The position numbers and the translations under genes are program-made. The notes below the pieces were generated by a model, which was not told where the DNA came from, ran no database searches, and saw only the letters and a list, made by a program, of their open reading frames with translations. From Candidatus Uhrbacteria bacterium (lineage in GTDB: Bacteria > Patescibacteriota > Patescibacteriia > UBA9934 > GWF2-40-263): a stretch of 17,061 nucleotides of DNA. Location: NCBI GenBank assembly GCA_016205995.1, contig JACQSJ010000067.1, forward strand, positions 1 through 17,061, written 5' to 3'. Shown here piece by piece: positions 1 through 6,835 of this stretch. Positions within the stretch are counted from its first letter, which is position 1. Each line of letters opens with the position of its first letter.

Positions 1-1
1 G

Positions 2-460
2 ATGAAGTCCGTCGTGTTCACGAGAATCTCGGGATACACCATGGATGACGCCAACAGTCTCCGTCAGAAGGGACGTGAAGTCGGTGTGGAAGTCATGATC
101 GCCAAGAAGACGCTCCTCAACCGAGCCCTTCAGAGCAATGGCTTCACCATCGCCCCAGACGACCTTGAAGGCAGTATCCTCACCACCATCGGTTTCGATG
201 ATGAGGTCGCAGCCGCCAAGCTCATCGCGGAGTTTGCCAAGGACCGCGAGACGATCCAAATCGTCGGCGGGATCCTGGAAGGGAAGTTTGTCGGCACGAA
301 TGCCATCAAACAGCTCGCCACGCTCCCAAGTCGTGAACAGCTCCTTGCCCAGCTCGTCCGTTCTCTCAACGCGCCCATCTCTGGGTTCGTCAATGTTCTT
401 GCCGGGAACCTTCGCTCATTGGTTTACGTTCTCAACGCTATTAAGACGGCTAAAACCTAG
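2..460 (+). CDS. rplJ: 50S ribosomal protein L10 (5' partial)
   Basis: L10 anchors L7/L12 dimers to 23S rRNA at the base of the ribosomal stalk. The visible 152 residues start at a Met followed by KSVVF. In complete L10 proteins that stretch lies about 20 residues in, so the N-terminal leader helix is outside the window and this Met is probably internal. The segment 'RQKGREVGVEVMIAKKTLLNRAL' type pattern (R/K-rich helix, then the K-KTLLNRAL strand) and the later LPSREQLLAQLV..LNAPISGFVNVL region match the L10 family. The C-terminal tail is short but still forms the helix that binds L12. rplL follows after 33 nt, the universal rplJ-rplL order, which supports the call. In many bacteria L10 represses its own mRNA through a leader upstream of rplJ; that part is not visible here. 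Confidence 0.95.
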   Translation: MKSVVFTRISGYTMDDANSLRQKGREVGVEVMIAKKTLLNRALQSNGFTIAPDDLEGSILTTIGFDDEVAAAKLIAEFAKDRETIQIVGGILEGKFVGTNAIKQLATLPSREQLLAQLVRSLNAPISGFVNVLAGNLRSLVYVLNAIKTAKT

Positions 461-493
461 CCACCAATCCACCTAAAACCTAACCCCTATCCT

Positions 494-898
494 ATGTCAG
501 ACGAAACAAAAGCAACCGTGGAGGTTCCAGAGAAGTTTAAGAGCCTCGTCACGTCCATCGAATCGATGTCAGTTCTCGACCTCGCGGATCTCGTGAAAGT
601 GCTCGAAGATAAGTTTGGTGTGAGCGCCGCCGCTCCCGCCATGATGATGGCCGCTGGCCCAGCCGTTGCCGCGGCGGTGGAAGAGAAGACCTCTTTCGAC
701 GTCGAGCTCACGGCTGCCGGCGACAACAAGATCAACGCCATCAAGGCGGTCCGAACCATTACCGGTCTTGGGCTCAAGGAAGCGAAGGATCTCGTTGACG
801 GTGCTCCAAGCATGGTCAAGCAAGGAGTCGACAAAGCCACCTCTGAGGACATTAAGAAGCAGCTCGAAGAAGCTGGTGCCAAGGTCACGATCAAGTAA
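494..898 (+). CDS. rplL: 50S ribosomal protein L7/L12
   Basis: L7/L12 is the multicopy stalk protein that recruits and stimulates the translational GTPases EF-Tu, EF-G, IF2 and RF3. The protein has 134 residues, near the usual 120-130. Residues 10-45 form the dimerising, L10-binding N-terminal domain ([18 protein letters not shown]). Residues 46-65 are an Ala/Met/Pro-rich flexible hinge. Residues 66-134 are the C-terminal factor-binding domain, with the conserved [20 protein letters not shown] stretch and a DLVDGAP turn. It is the last gene of the operon and is followed at once by an intrinsic terminator. The 33 nt before its ATG contain no G at all, so there is no SD sequence. That is odd for a protein needed in several copies per ribosome. 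Confidence 0.97.
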   Translation: MSDETKATVEVPEKFKSLVTSIESMSVLDLADLVKVLEDKFGVSAAAPAMMMAAGPAVAAAVEEKTSFDVELTAAGDNKINAIKAVRTITGLGLKEAKDLVDGAPSMVKQGVDKATSEDIKKQLEEAGAKVTIK

Positions 899-903
899 GC
901 AAC

Positions 904-940
904 AAAAAATCCCCTGAGGTTTCTCAAGGGATTTTTGTTT
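904..940. terminator. Bidirectional intrinsic terminator between rplL and the convergent gene
   Basis: The stem pairs AAAAATCCC-TGAG (905-918, with C914 unpaired) with CTCA-GGGATTTTT (923-936) around a GTTT loop. There is a T tract on the plus side and an A tract on the minus side, so it can end transcripts from both directions. It lies 6 nt after the rplL stop and touches the stop codon of the convergent minus-strand gene. Confidence 0.9.
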
Positions 941-1308
941 TACTCACGTCGGAGCTGTGCTCCTTCAATGGTGATGAGGTTGGGGTCATCCGTGGTGAGC
1001 ACGGTCATATCGTACTCCTTGGTACCGTTGGCATAGAGCTTCTTCACGATGATCGAGCCGTCGAGGAACCGCTCCGTGATTTCGTACGTTCCCTCCTCCT
1101 GGTAGCTCGAGTCTGTCGTGAGGGTGTACGTTCCGTTTTCAAATGTGTACACCATCCACCACTGATATTCGGCTTCGGGACCTGCCACTCCACGCCAGGT
1201 ACCGGTCAGTTCGTCAGTGGGAGCTTGGGTGTTGGTGCGTGGCCAGAGGAAGAAGCCTCCGACAATGACCACGGCGACAATGAGTAGGATCCAATGATGT
1301 GCTTTCAT
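940..1308 (-). CDS. Small membrane-anchored protein with lipocalin-like beta-rich domain
   Basis: This is a 122-residue protein of unknown function. Residues 6-22 (ILLIVAVVIVGGFFLW) form one hydrophobic helix after a short positive N-terminus, so it is probably an uncleaved anchor with the rest outside the cytoplasm. Residues 34-118 are short alternating strands. They begin with LTGTWRG and continue with YTFENGTYTLTT and GTYEI, a pattern seen in small lipocalin-like or copper-resistance-like beta barrels. No catalytic motif is visible. The ATG follows the TAA of the upstream gene with a single base between them and no SD, so translation is probably coupled to that gene. The pairing suggests it works with the membrane/propeller protein. 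The family assignment is weak. Confidence 0.75.
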   Translation of the reverse strand: MKAHHWILLIVAVVIVGGFFLWPRTNTQAPTDELTGTWRGVAGPEAEYQWWMVYTFENGTYTLTTDSSYQEEGTYEITERFLDGSIIVKKLYANGTKEYDMTVLTTDDPNLITIEGAQLRRE

Positions 1309-1309
1309 A

Positions 1310-3541
1310 TTATTCTAAATGACTTGGGGCGATTGAATACAATTTTGATCCAGCCAGGAGGTAGATGGTGTAGCCCGCTTCGTCTACGATGAAGTCGGTC
1401 AGATTTTGGAAGGCGTCAGAACGGTACTGGACCAGGAATGCGCCTGAGTCTTTTTGGTAGACAACAAGACGTTGGGTCGCTGGCTCAAGGACATAGAGAT
1501 AGCGGCTTTCCGTGCTTGTCCAAACTTTTGTGGCCTGGGTGATGCGGGGGTCGACCACACCCACCCCCCAACCCTCCTCACTTCCGCTGGTAAAGCGTGA
1601 CACGGAGCCATCGTGCATGAGCACATAGGCACTTCCGTCGATCGCAAGGGAAACGATTGTATCGAAGGGGACGGTGCGAGAAGTGATCCACTCGGTTTCT
1701 TGGTCAAACGACGAGCCGTTGCGTGTGAAGCGGACGATCTGCCCCTCGGCCGATTCCGTTGTTGGCCGTAGGAAGTAGAGGCGGTTGGCGTAGGCTTCCA
1801 GGTCGACCCATCGGTCGTCTTTTTGCGTGAGGGGATTGAGCGCCTGGTTCTCGAAGGAAACCCCGTAGGCCTGTCCGTCTGCGCCCAGCAGGTACGTGCG
1901 GCCGTCTTCTTGGCTCATGGCGATGGGCACGAGGGTTCCCTCACCCAGGCCCGCGATGACGTCGAACCGTTTTTCTGTTCGGTTGAATTGGTAGAGCCGA
2001 CCGTCAGACCCGGCCACGAGGATGTTTCCAGATGCGATCGTGATGCCGTTGCCGAACACGCCGTCCGTGAGCGTTTCAAGGTCTGCAAGCAGTGGGGGGT
2101 TGGGGATGGTGACGAGATGTCGGATTTCGTTGAGGGCAGTTTGGAGGTCGAGAGCGAGTTCTTGGGCTCGCTCATCACGTTCTGGCGTATCCGTTGGGAG
2201 GGCCTCGATGAGGGTCTGGGCGTTGAGATACAAGCTGCGGGCCTGGTTCTCATCTTTGTAGATGATAGCTCCCGCCCCGCGCTCCATCAGGTCTTCGATC
2301 GAAACAAGCTTTTCTTGGTAGACCTCTTCTTCCGCCGCCCTTGCCTGTGACTTTGAGATGACGGAAATACCCACGACAAGGACCACGGCGGCAATGGCGA
2401 TTCCACCTACTAGGTACTTGGTCGAGCTAGGGGTCGTGCGCACCAGACCGGCGAGCGAGCGCAGCGACCCTTGGAAATGGCGTTGTTTGAGTTGAAGGTG
2501 GGTTTTCACGCGTCCTCGTTCTTCTTTATTTTTGAGCAGACGCAGCGCTCGATTTGTGTGTTTGATCGTGTGTTTAGAAACGATACCCAAGAGACGTAGG
2601 AAGATCCGAAGGCCACGCCGCACCAGTTCCTTTGGTCCCCCTTGTGAGCGTAGGTCGCTTAGGAGACGCGATCGTCCCTCTGATTTTGACCGGATAAAGG
2701 CAGCGATTTTTTTGAGAAATATCGAGAGGCTTGGCCGTTGGTCGTCTAAGAGGCGGCCGGTCGTTTCCTCCGTCAGGTTAAGTGCCTCAACCGAGAGATT
2801 GGACTGGGGAATGGCAGAACGGCCTTGCACCACCTGCGGAGCGTTTTCTTCGGTGATTTTGACGATGCTCAGCAAGAGACCTTCCTTGTGGGGGAAGTAC
2901 TGCCTGATTTTTTCGACCGCGCCCGTGGGAGGAAGGGAGACCAGGATGTGGTTGAGCTCGTCGGGCGGGATGGTTCGTTGCAAGTCCTTGTCCGTGACAC
3001 AAAAGACGTCTCCTGGGTGGAAGTCGCCGTCTAGGACCACAGCGAACGTCTTTTCCCAGGTGGGGAGAGACTGTTCTGTTTGGAGTCCGCGGAAGAGGTT
3101 GAAAATTTGATAGCGCTGGGAGGGCTTCTTGTGCAGAAACAGCGCGACGAGCTCGCCTGTGCCGGAAAGATACATTTCTGTTGAGGAGGCAATCCCCACG
3201 AGAGCGTGTAGCTGTTCTATGGGCACGTGCCATCGACCCTCACGCACATGCTCTGCCAAAGTCTCGTTGAGCGCACCAAGAAATTGTTCAAAGCGGTGTT
3301 GGGGGTTGGCTTCTTTCCCAAACGACTCGGCGAGCCGTCGTGCTTGGTCAGTGAGCGTTTGGAGAAGAAGTTCTGAATCCGCGTTTTCCTTCTTCACGTA
3401 GGCGATCAGGAAGACAAAACCTCCTCGCTCCTCAACAGGAAGAAGCAGCGATATACCACGGATGTGTTCATCCGGGGTCTGGGGTTCGTAGGTGGCACCC
3501 TTGATCTGCGCTCGCATAGCCATTTGCCCGAGATTTAGCAT
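1310..3541 (-). CDS. Membrane protein: degenerate PP2C-like domain, TM helix, beta-propeller
   Basis: The protein has 743 residues. Residues 28-230 follow the order of a PP2C (PPM) phosphatase fold: a strand pair where DGxGG is usual (GGFVFLIAYVKKENAD, 40-54), a LSGTGELVALFL strand pair (125-136) and PGDVFCVTDKDLQRTIPPDEL (176-195), which replaces the usual LLCSDGL. The first metal-binding DG pair is missing and the second motif is altered, so a catalytically dead, binding-only domain is likely. Residues 270-370 are basic and probably cytoplasmic. Residues 375-396 form one TM helix. Residues 400-475 are helical. Residues 485-740 hold about six blade-like repeats (GSDGRLYQF, GADGQAYGV, NRLYFL, GSVSRF, RYLYVLEP, YTIYLLAG), probably an extracytoplasmic propeller. 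It forms a two-gene unit with the small anchored protein. A role as an inside-outside signalling or scaffold protein is inference. Confidence 0.8.
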   Translation of the reverse strand: MLNLGQMAMRAQIKGATYEPQTPDEHIRGISLLLPVEERGGFVFLIAYVKKENADSELLLQTLTDQARRLAESFGKEANPQHRFEQFLGALNETLAEHVREGRWHVPIEQLHALVGIASSTEMYLSGTGELVALFLHKKPSQRYQIFNLFRGLQTEQSLPTWEKTFAVVLDGDFHPGDVFCVTDKDLQRTIPPDELNHILVSLPPTGAVEKIRQYFPHKEGLLLSIVKITEENAPQVVQGRSAIPQSNLSVEALNLTEETTGRLLDDQRPSLSIFLKKIAAFIRSKSEGRSRLLSDLRSQGGPKELVRRGLRIFLRLLGIVSKHTIKHTNRALRLLKNKEERGRVKTHLQLKQRHFQGSLRSLAGLVRTTPSSTKYLVGGIAIAAVVLVVGISVISKSQARAAEEEVYQEKLVSIEDLMERGAGAIIYKDENQARSLYLNAQTLIEALPTDTPERDERAQELALDLQTALNEIRHLVTIPNPPLLADLETLTDGVFGNGITIASGNILVAGSDGRLYQFNRTEKRFDVIAGLGEGTLVPIAMSQEDGRTYLLGADGQAYGVSFENQALNPLTQKDDRWVDLEAYANRLYFLRPTTESAEGQIVRFTRNGSSFDQETEWITSRTVPFDTIVSLAIDGSAYVLMHDGSVSRFTSGSEEGWGVGVVDPRITQATKVWTSTESRYLYVLEPATQRLVVYQKDSGAFLVQYRSDAFQNLTDFIVDEAGYTIYLLAGSKLYSIAPSHLE

Positions 3542-3549
3542 TTGTGTAC

Positions 3550-3555
3550 ATTATA
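3550..3555 (-). promoter_or_regulatory. -10 element (TATAAT) of the minus-strand unit, predicting a leaderless mRNA
   Basis: Read on the minus strand, a perfect TATAAT is followed by 8 nt and then the ATG at 3541. Transcription normally starts about 7 nt after the -10, so the mRNA would begin at or within a base or two of the start codon. A weak -35 candidate (TTGCGC, minus strand, 3572-3577) lies 16 nt upstream. There is no room for an SD. Confidence 0.65.
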
Positions 3556-3577
3556 CCTAGATGTTCGGGAGGCGCAA

Positions 3578-3592
3578 ATGAAGCCATTATGA
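3578..3592 (+). other. Possible 4-codon upstream ORF with SD, ending across the next start
   Basis: GGGAGG (3567-3572) sits 5 nt before an ATG that encodes M-K-P-L and stops with TGA at 3590-3592, overlapping the ATGATG start of the winged-helix gene. The best SD in the area therefore serves this mini-ORF rather than the gene, which would allow coupled re-initiation. It may be chance. Confidence 0.3.
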
Positions 3593-4194
3593 TGAAAAAA
3601 CCTTTTAGACTCGAACAGATGTTTGGTTCAAAGACGCGGGCGCGGCTTATGGCGCTCTTTCTTTCCCAACCAGATGACACATTTTTTGTTCGAGAGTTGA
3701 CTCGACGGATTGACGCGCAATTGAACTCCGTGAGACGGGAGCTGAAAAACTTGGTTCAGCTCGGTTTTCTTTCTGAAAAGGAAGGGGAGCACAAAGATTC
3801 CAAACGCCTCTCGGACAAGAAGCGGTTCTACTGCGCGAACCAGGATTTTATTCTGTTCGACGACCTACGAGGGCTCTTCCAAAAAGTGCAGATCCTCTTG
3901 AAACAAAATCTTGTCCAAGAGATCCAGGAGAAGGGCCGCATCGATTACTTTGCCTTTACTGGAAGATTCGTCGACGCGATCGACATCCCCACGGACATCC
4001 TCATCGTGGGTTCCATGACGCAGGCGGACCTCGAGAAGATGATCGCCAAATTTGAAGATGAAATTCCGTACGAGATCAACTATACGCTCATGCCCAAGGA
4101 CGAGTTCCTCGACCGTCGTCAGGTAGCCGACCGCTTTTTGCTATCCATCCTCAACGGCGAAAAGGTGGTGATGATCGACCGTCTCCACCACTAG
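3589..4194 (+). CDS. Winged-helix protein with nucleotidyltransferase-like C-terminus
   Basis: The chosen start gives 201 residues. Residues 8-90 form a winged helix: KTRARLMALFLSQPDD, then the recognition region RELTRRIDAQLNSVRRELKNL and a wing ending in KKRFYC. It resembles ArsR/MarR-type DNA-binding domains. Residues 118-197 look like a minimal nucleotidyltransferase (MNT-like) fold, with FAFTGRFVDAIDIPTDILIVG in the place of the GSxARG..SDxDL motif and a C-terminal LNGEKVVMID strand. The usual GS and first Asp are not conserved, so catalysis is doubtful. The start is one of two adjacent ATGs (3589 or 3592). The longer reading from 3544 overlaps the divergent promoter and adds no family-like residues. 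tsaB follows after 1 nt, so the two are co-transcribed. It may be a DNA-binding regulator; its target is unknown. Confidence 0.75.
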   Translation: MMKKPFRLEQMFGSKTRARLMALFLSQPDDTFFVRELTRRIDAQLNSVRRELKNLVQLGFLSEKEGEHKDSKRLSDKKRFYCANQDFILFDDLRGLFQKVQILLKQNLVQEIQEKGRIDYFAFTGRFVDAIDIPTDILIVGSMTQADLEKMIAKFEDEIPYEINYTLMPKDEFLDRRQVADRFLLSILNGEKVVMIDRLHH

Positions 4195-4195
4195 T

Positions 4196-4606
4196 ATGAA
4201 GCTTGTCATTTGTGCCCAGGACATCCGAGCGATTTCGTTTGGTCTTGTCGGCGAGAAGGGGATTCAGAGGGAAGAGACGGTGGAGACCCAACCCGAGGGA
4301 TACTTGGCAGCCCTTGATCAGACCCTCGCCCAGTGGAACGTGGTGCCCAGCGATTTGCGCGGGATAATCGTGGTGACGGGGCCTGGATCCTTTACCGCGA
4401 GCCGGGTGAGTACCACGATCGCCAATGGTCTTGCCTATACGCTAGTGATCCCCGTGGTGGGGATTGAGAATAAGGATCACGTTTCGATGCGAGATCTGCC
4501 GCTTCAGGACCTCCCAGTAGGTTCAGGTCATACCCTTTCGTCGTACGACCGGCCGCCAGAGATCACCACATCGAGAAAACGCAATGGGGATAACGCGCGT
4601 GACTGA
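4196..4606 (+). CDS. tsaB: Short TsaB-like protein (tRNA t6A biosynthesis)
   Basis: TsaB (YeaZ) is the scaffold partner of TsaD in making N6-threonylcarbamoyladenosine at A37 of ANN-decoding tRNAs. The 136-residue protein carries the family signature VTGPGSFTASRVSTTIANG (60-78), followed by LVIPVVGIE (83-91), matching the GPGSFTGLRxG...IPVVGV region. Typical TsaB has about 220 residues, so the second ASKHA lobe is largely missing. The last 40 residues (from about 97) have no visible family features. Short TsaB forms are common in reduced CPR genomes. The N-terminus lacks the usual DTS motif (it reads ICAQDI), so nucleotide binding is probably lost. The ATG lies one base after the previous stop with no SD, consistent with translational coupling to the winged-helix gene. 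Confidence 0.8.
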   Translation: MKLVICAQDIRAISFGLVGEKGIQREETVETQPEGYLAALDQTLAQWNVVPSDLRGIIVVTGPGSFTASRVSTTIANGLAYTLVIPVVGIENKDHVSMRDLPLQDLPVGSGHTLSSYDRPPEITTSRKRNGDNARD

Positions 4607-4620
4607 ATTTCCTGGGAAAT

Positions 4621-4660
4621 GCTACTGTAGTTGTATTATTCTTCGTAATAAATTATCTCT
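4621..4660 (+). promoter_or_regulatory. AT-rich probable promoter/leader region before the MscS-like gene
   Basis: This 40-nt stretch is far richer in A and T than its surroundings and contains TATTAT (4634-4639) and TAAATTAT (4648-4655) as -10-like candidates. No convincing -35 or SD can be paired with either. The 54-nt gap after tsaB and the base composition suggest a separate promoter here. Confidence 0.35.
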
Positions 4661-5341
4661 ATGTCGTTCACTCAAGAAGTGCTCCAAGGCCCACTCTTGG
4701 AGCTGTGGGACACTATCGTGGCGTTTCTTCCAAGCCTATTGGGAGCCCTCCTGGTTTTCCTCATTGGGGTCATTGTGGCCCTGGTTCTGCGCACCGTCGT
4801 GGTGAAGGTGATTGGCCTTCTGCGGATCGACGACCTGGCTCGCCGATTGGAGATTACGGGTCAGTTTGAGCGCGTCGGCTTGCGACTACACATCGGCGGA
4901 CTCCTGGGCTGGATCGTCAAATGGTTCTTTATTGTGATGGCCCTCATCGCCGCGACAGATATCTTGGGTTGGGATCAGGTGACCGATTACCTGGGCCAAG
5001 TCGTCCTCTTCATTCCAAACGTCATCATCGCCGTCATCATCCTCCTGGCCGGTATCTTGCTGGGAAATTTTGTCCAGAACGTCGTGAAGTCCGCGGTCGA
5101 GGCCGCGCAGTTAGCCTCGGCTGAGTTTCTTTCAGGAATCGCCAAGTGGGCGATCCTTATCTTCACTTTCATGGCCGCCTTGGTGCAGCTCCAGATTGCG
5201 CCAGAGTTGATCAGAGTTCTCTTCACAGGCCTCGTTGCCATGCTTGCCCTTGCGGGAGGTCTCGCGTTTGGTCTTGGCGGAAAGGAGCACGCTCACCAGT
5301 TTCTCAACCGGTTGAAGAAGGATATTTCCTCTGAAAGATAA
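4661..5341 (+). CDS. MscS-like TM-repeat membrane protein without cytoplasmic beta domain
   Basis: The protein has 226 residues and is almost entirely membrane-embedded. Likely helices are at 18-45, 80-100, 112-140, 155-177 and 185-205. The first and third contain the glycine-spaced pattern of the 'conserved TM helix' family found in mechanosensitive-channel relatives (LLGALLVFLIGVIVALVLR; VIIAVIILLAGILLGNFV). The last helix, LVAMLALAGGLAFGLGGKE, resembles the Gly/Ala-rich TM3 pore helix of MscS. The protein ends about 20 residues later, so the beta domain and side-portal vestibule of true MscS are absent. It could be an osmotic channel or a membrane scaffold. Its TAA shares its last A with the ATG of the next gene, so it is tightly coupled to a membrane glycosyltransferase. 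Confidence 0.8.
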   Translation: MSFTQEVLQGPLLELWDTIVAFLPSLLGALLVFLIGVIVALVLRTVVVKVIGLLRIDDLARRLEITGQFERVGLRLHIGGLLGWIVKWFFIVMALIAATDILGWDQVTDYLGQVVLFIPNVIIAVIILLAGILLGNFVQNVVKSAVEAAQLASAEFLSGIAKWAILIFTFMAALVQLQIAPELIRVLFTGLVAMLALAGGLAFGLGGKEHAHQFLNRLKKDISSER

Positions 5342-6819
5342 TGTCCTATCACTACGGTCAATCACGATTTTGGGAAATGTTCCCCGGCCTCCTGGTTTGG
5401 GGAACTTTTTCTCTTGCGCTGCTGTTGAGCTTTGTCGCTCCGCTGTGGGTGATCATTTTTATCATCGTCTTTGATCTTCTGTGGCTCTTCCGGGTGTTGT
5501 ATTTCAATTTGTTTGTGGTCATCTCTTGGAATCGATATCGCCAAGCCAGGAGAGTCGATTGGCAGCAAAAGGTCACCTCGATCCCCGGTTCTGAGCGTAT
5601 CCGACACCTGGTCCTGCTTCCCACGTATCAGGAAGGGTACGACATCATCCGATCTACCCTACGTTCCCTTAAAGATAACAAAACCCCCAACGATCGATTC
5701 TTCGTCGTGCTGGGAGGTGAGGAAGGGGATACGGAAGCGTTTGAAAAAATCGCCCATCGAGCTCAGCAGGAGTTCGGCTCCGTGTTTGCGTACTTTGGGA
5801 CGACGTTGCATCCAAAGGGTCTCCCGAACGAGATCCCCGGAAAGGGATCGAACTTGCATTGGATGGGGCATGAGCTTGAAACGCGCCTGAAGGAGCGATT
5901 CCCAGAGGTGAAGGACGAAGACATCGTCGTCTCTGCGTTTGATATCGATACACTCGCGCACCCCCAATACTTTTCCTATCTCGCATATCTCTACTGCACG
6001 GTCGAGAACCCCACTCGCTCGTCCTATCAACCGATCGCTCTGTTCTCCAATAACATCTGGTCGGCAAACGCTCCGGTGCGCATTGGCGCGTTTGGCACCA
6101 CGTTCTGGTTGTTTGGTGAACTCACACGATCAGAGCGGCTCTGGACGTTCTCGTCCCATTCCATGCCCTGGAAGATGCTCAAGGACGTGGGGTTCTGGCA
6201 GAAAGACATCGTGAGCGAAGACTCACGCATTTTCATGCAAGCGTTTTTGCACTATCACGGCGACTATCGCGTGACGCCCATGTTCCTGCCTGTCTCCATG
6301 GACGCCGTGACAGGGGCGAATTACTTCGAGTCCATGAAGGCGCTCTACGTCCAGATGCGCCGGTGGGCATGGGGGGTGGAGCATTTGCCTTTTATCATTC
6401 ATGAGTTTGGAGAGGAAACACTGATCCCGTGGAGGAAGAAGGCACAATATGTGTTCAACCACATCGAGGGCATGTACACCTGGGCGACCGCGCCCATCAT
6501 CATGTTTGTGCTTGGTTGGCTGCCGCTGTGGGTCGCTAAGGGAGAGACCAATGCTTTGATCCAAGCTGCTCCCTTTACCCTCGAACAACTCATGCAGCTT
6601 GCCATGATCGGGATCCTCGTCTCAGCCGTGATGTCGCTCACCCTGCTACCTTCCCGCCCACAAGAAGTCCGTCGGCATACCTGGATCATCATGGGCCTTC
6701 AGTGGATCTTGCTGCCAGTCACGTTTATTCTCTTTGGTTCCTTTCCCGCGATCGATGCGCAAACAAGGCTTATGGTGGGAAAGTATCTAGGTTTTCATGT
6801 AACAAAAAAGACAAGGTAA
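5341..6819 (+). CDS. Membrane GT2 glycosyltransferase (cellulose-synthase-like)
   Basis: The protein has 492 residues. N-terminal TM helices lie at about 15-62 and C-terminal ones at about 375-398, 415-436 and 447-468, flanking a cytoplasmic GT-A domain. The domain begins with LVLLPTYQEGYDIIRSTLRSL (90-110, nucleotide-binding strand). The metal-binding motif is DID (201-203). The catalytic acid pair lies in SEDSR (292-296), and QMRRW (338-342) is the QxxRW motif of processive inverting GT2 enzymes such as cellulose, hyaluronan and beta-glucan synthases. All key residues are present, so it is probably an active polymerising synthase that may also export its product. Donor and product cannot be read from the sequence. 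It overlaps the MscS-like gene by 1 nt, and its last codons lie in the shared terminator palindrome. Confidence 0.88.
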   Translation: MSYHYGQSRFWEMFPGLLVWGTFSLALLLSFVAPLWVIIFIIVFDLLWLFRVLYFNLFVVISWNRYRQARRVDWQQKVTSIPGSERIRHLVLLPTYQEGYDIIRSTLRSLKDNKTPNDRFFVVLGGEEGDTEAFEKIAHRAQQEFGSVFAYFGTTLHPKGLPNEIPGKGSNLHWMGHELETRLKERFPEVKDEDIVVSAFDIDTLAHPQYFSYLAYLYCTVENPTRSSYQPIALFSNNIWSANAPVRIGAFGTTFWLFGELTRSERLWTFSSHSMPWKMLKDVGFWQKDIVSEDSRIFMQAFLHYHGDYRVTPMFLPVSMDAVTGANYFESMKALYVQMRRWAWGVEHLPFIIHEFGEETLIPWRKKAQYVFNHIEGMYTWATAPIIMFVLGWLPLWVAKGETNALIQAAPFTLEQLMQLAMIGILVSAVMSLTLLPSRPQEVRRHTWIIMGLQWILLPVTFILFGSFPAIDAQTRLMVGKYLGFHVTKKTR

Positions 6820-6835
6820 TTACCTTGTCTCTTTT
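6804..6835. terminator. Bidirectional terminator that contains both convergent stop codons
   Basis: A perfect 22-bp palindrome (6809-6830; arms AGACAAGGTAA / TTACCTTGTCT) is flanked by six A on the left (6804-6809) and CTTTT on the right. It works as a terminator hairpin in both directions. The plus-strand stop is 6817-6819 and the minus-strand stop is 6822-6820. Each arm encodes the same last codons, ACA-AGG-TAA. Confidence 0.85.

Noticed and set aside
1823..2350. 175-codon plus-strand frame
   Set aside because: It is antisense to the propeller domain of the minus-strand gene, with no SD and no family features.
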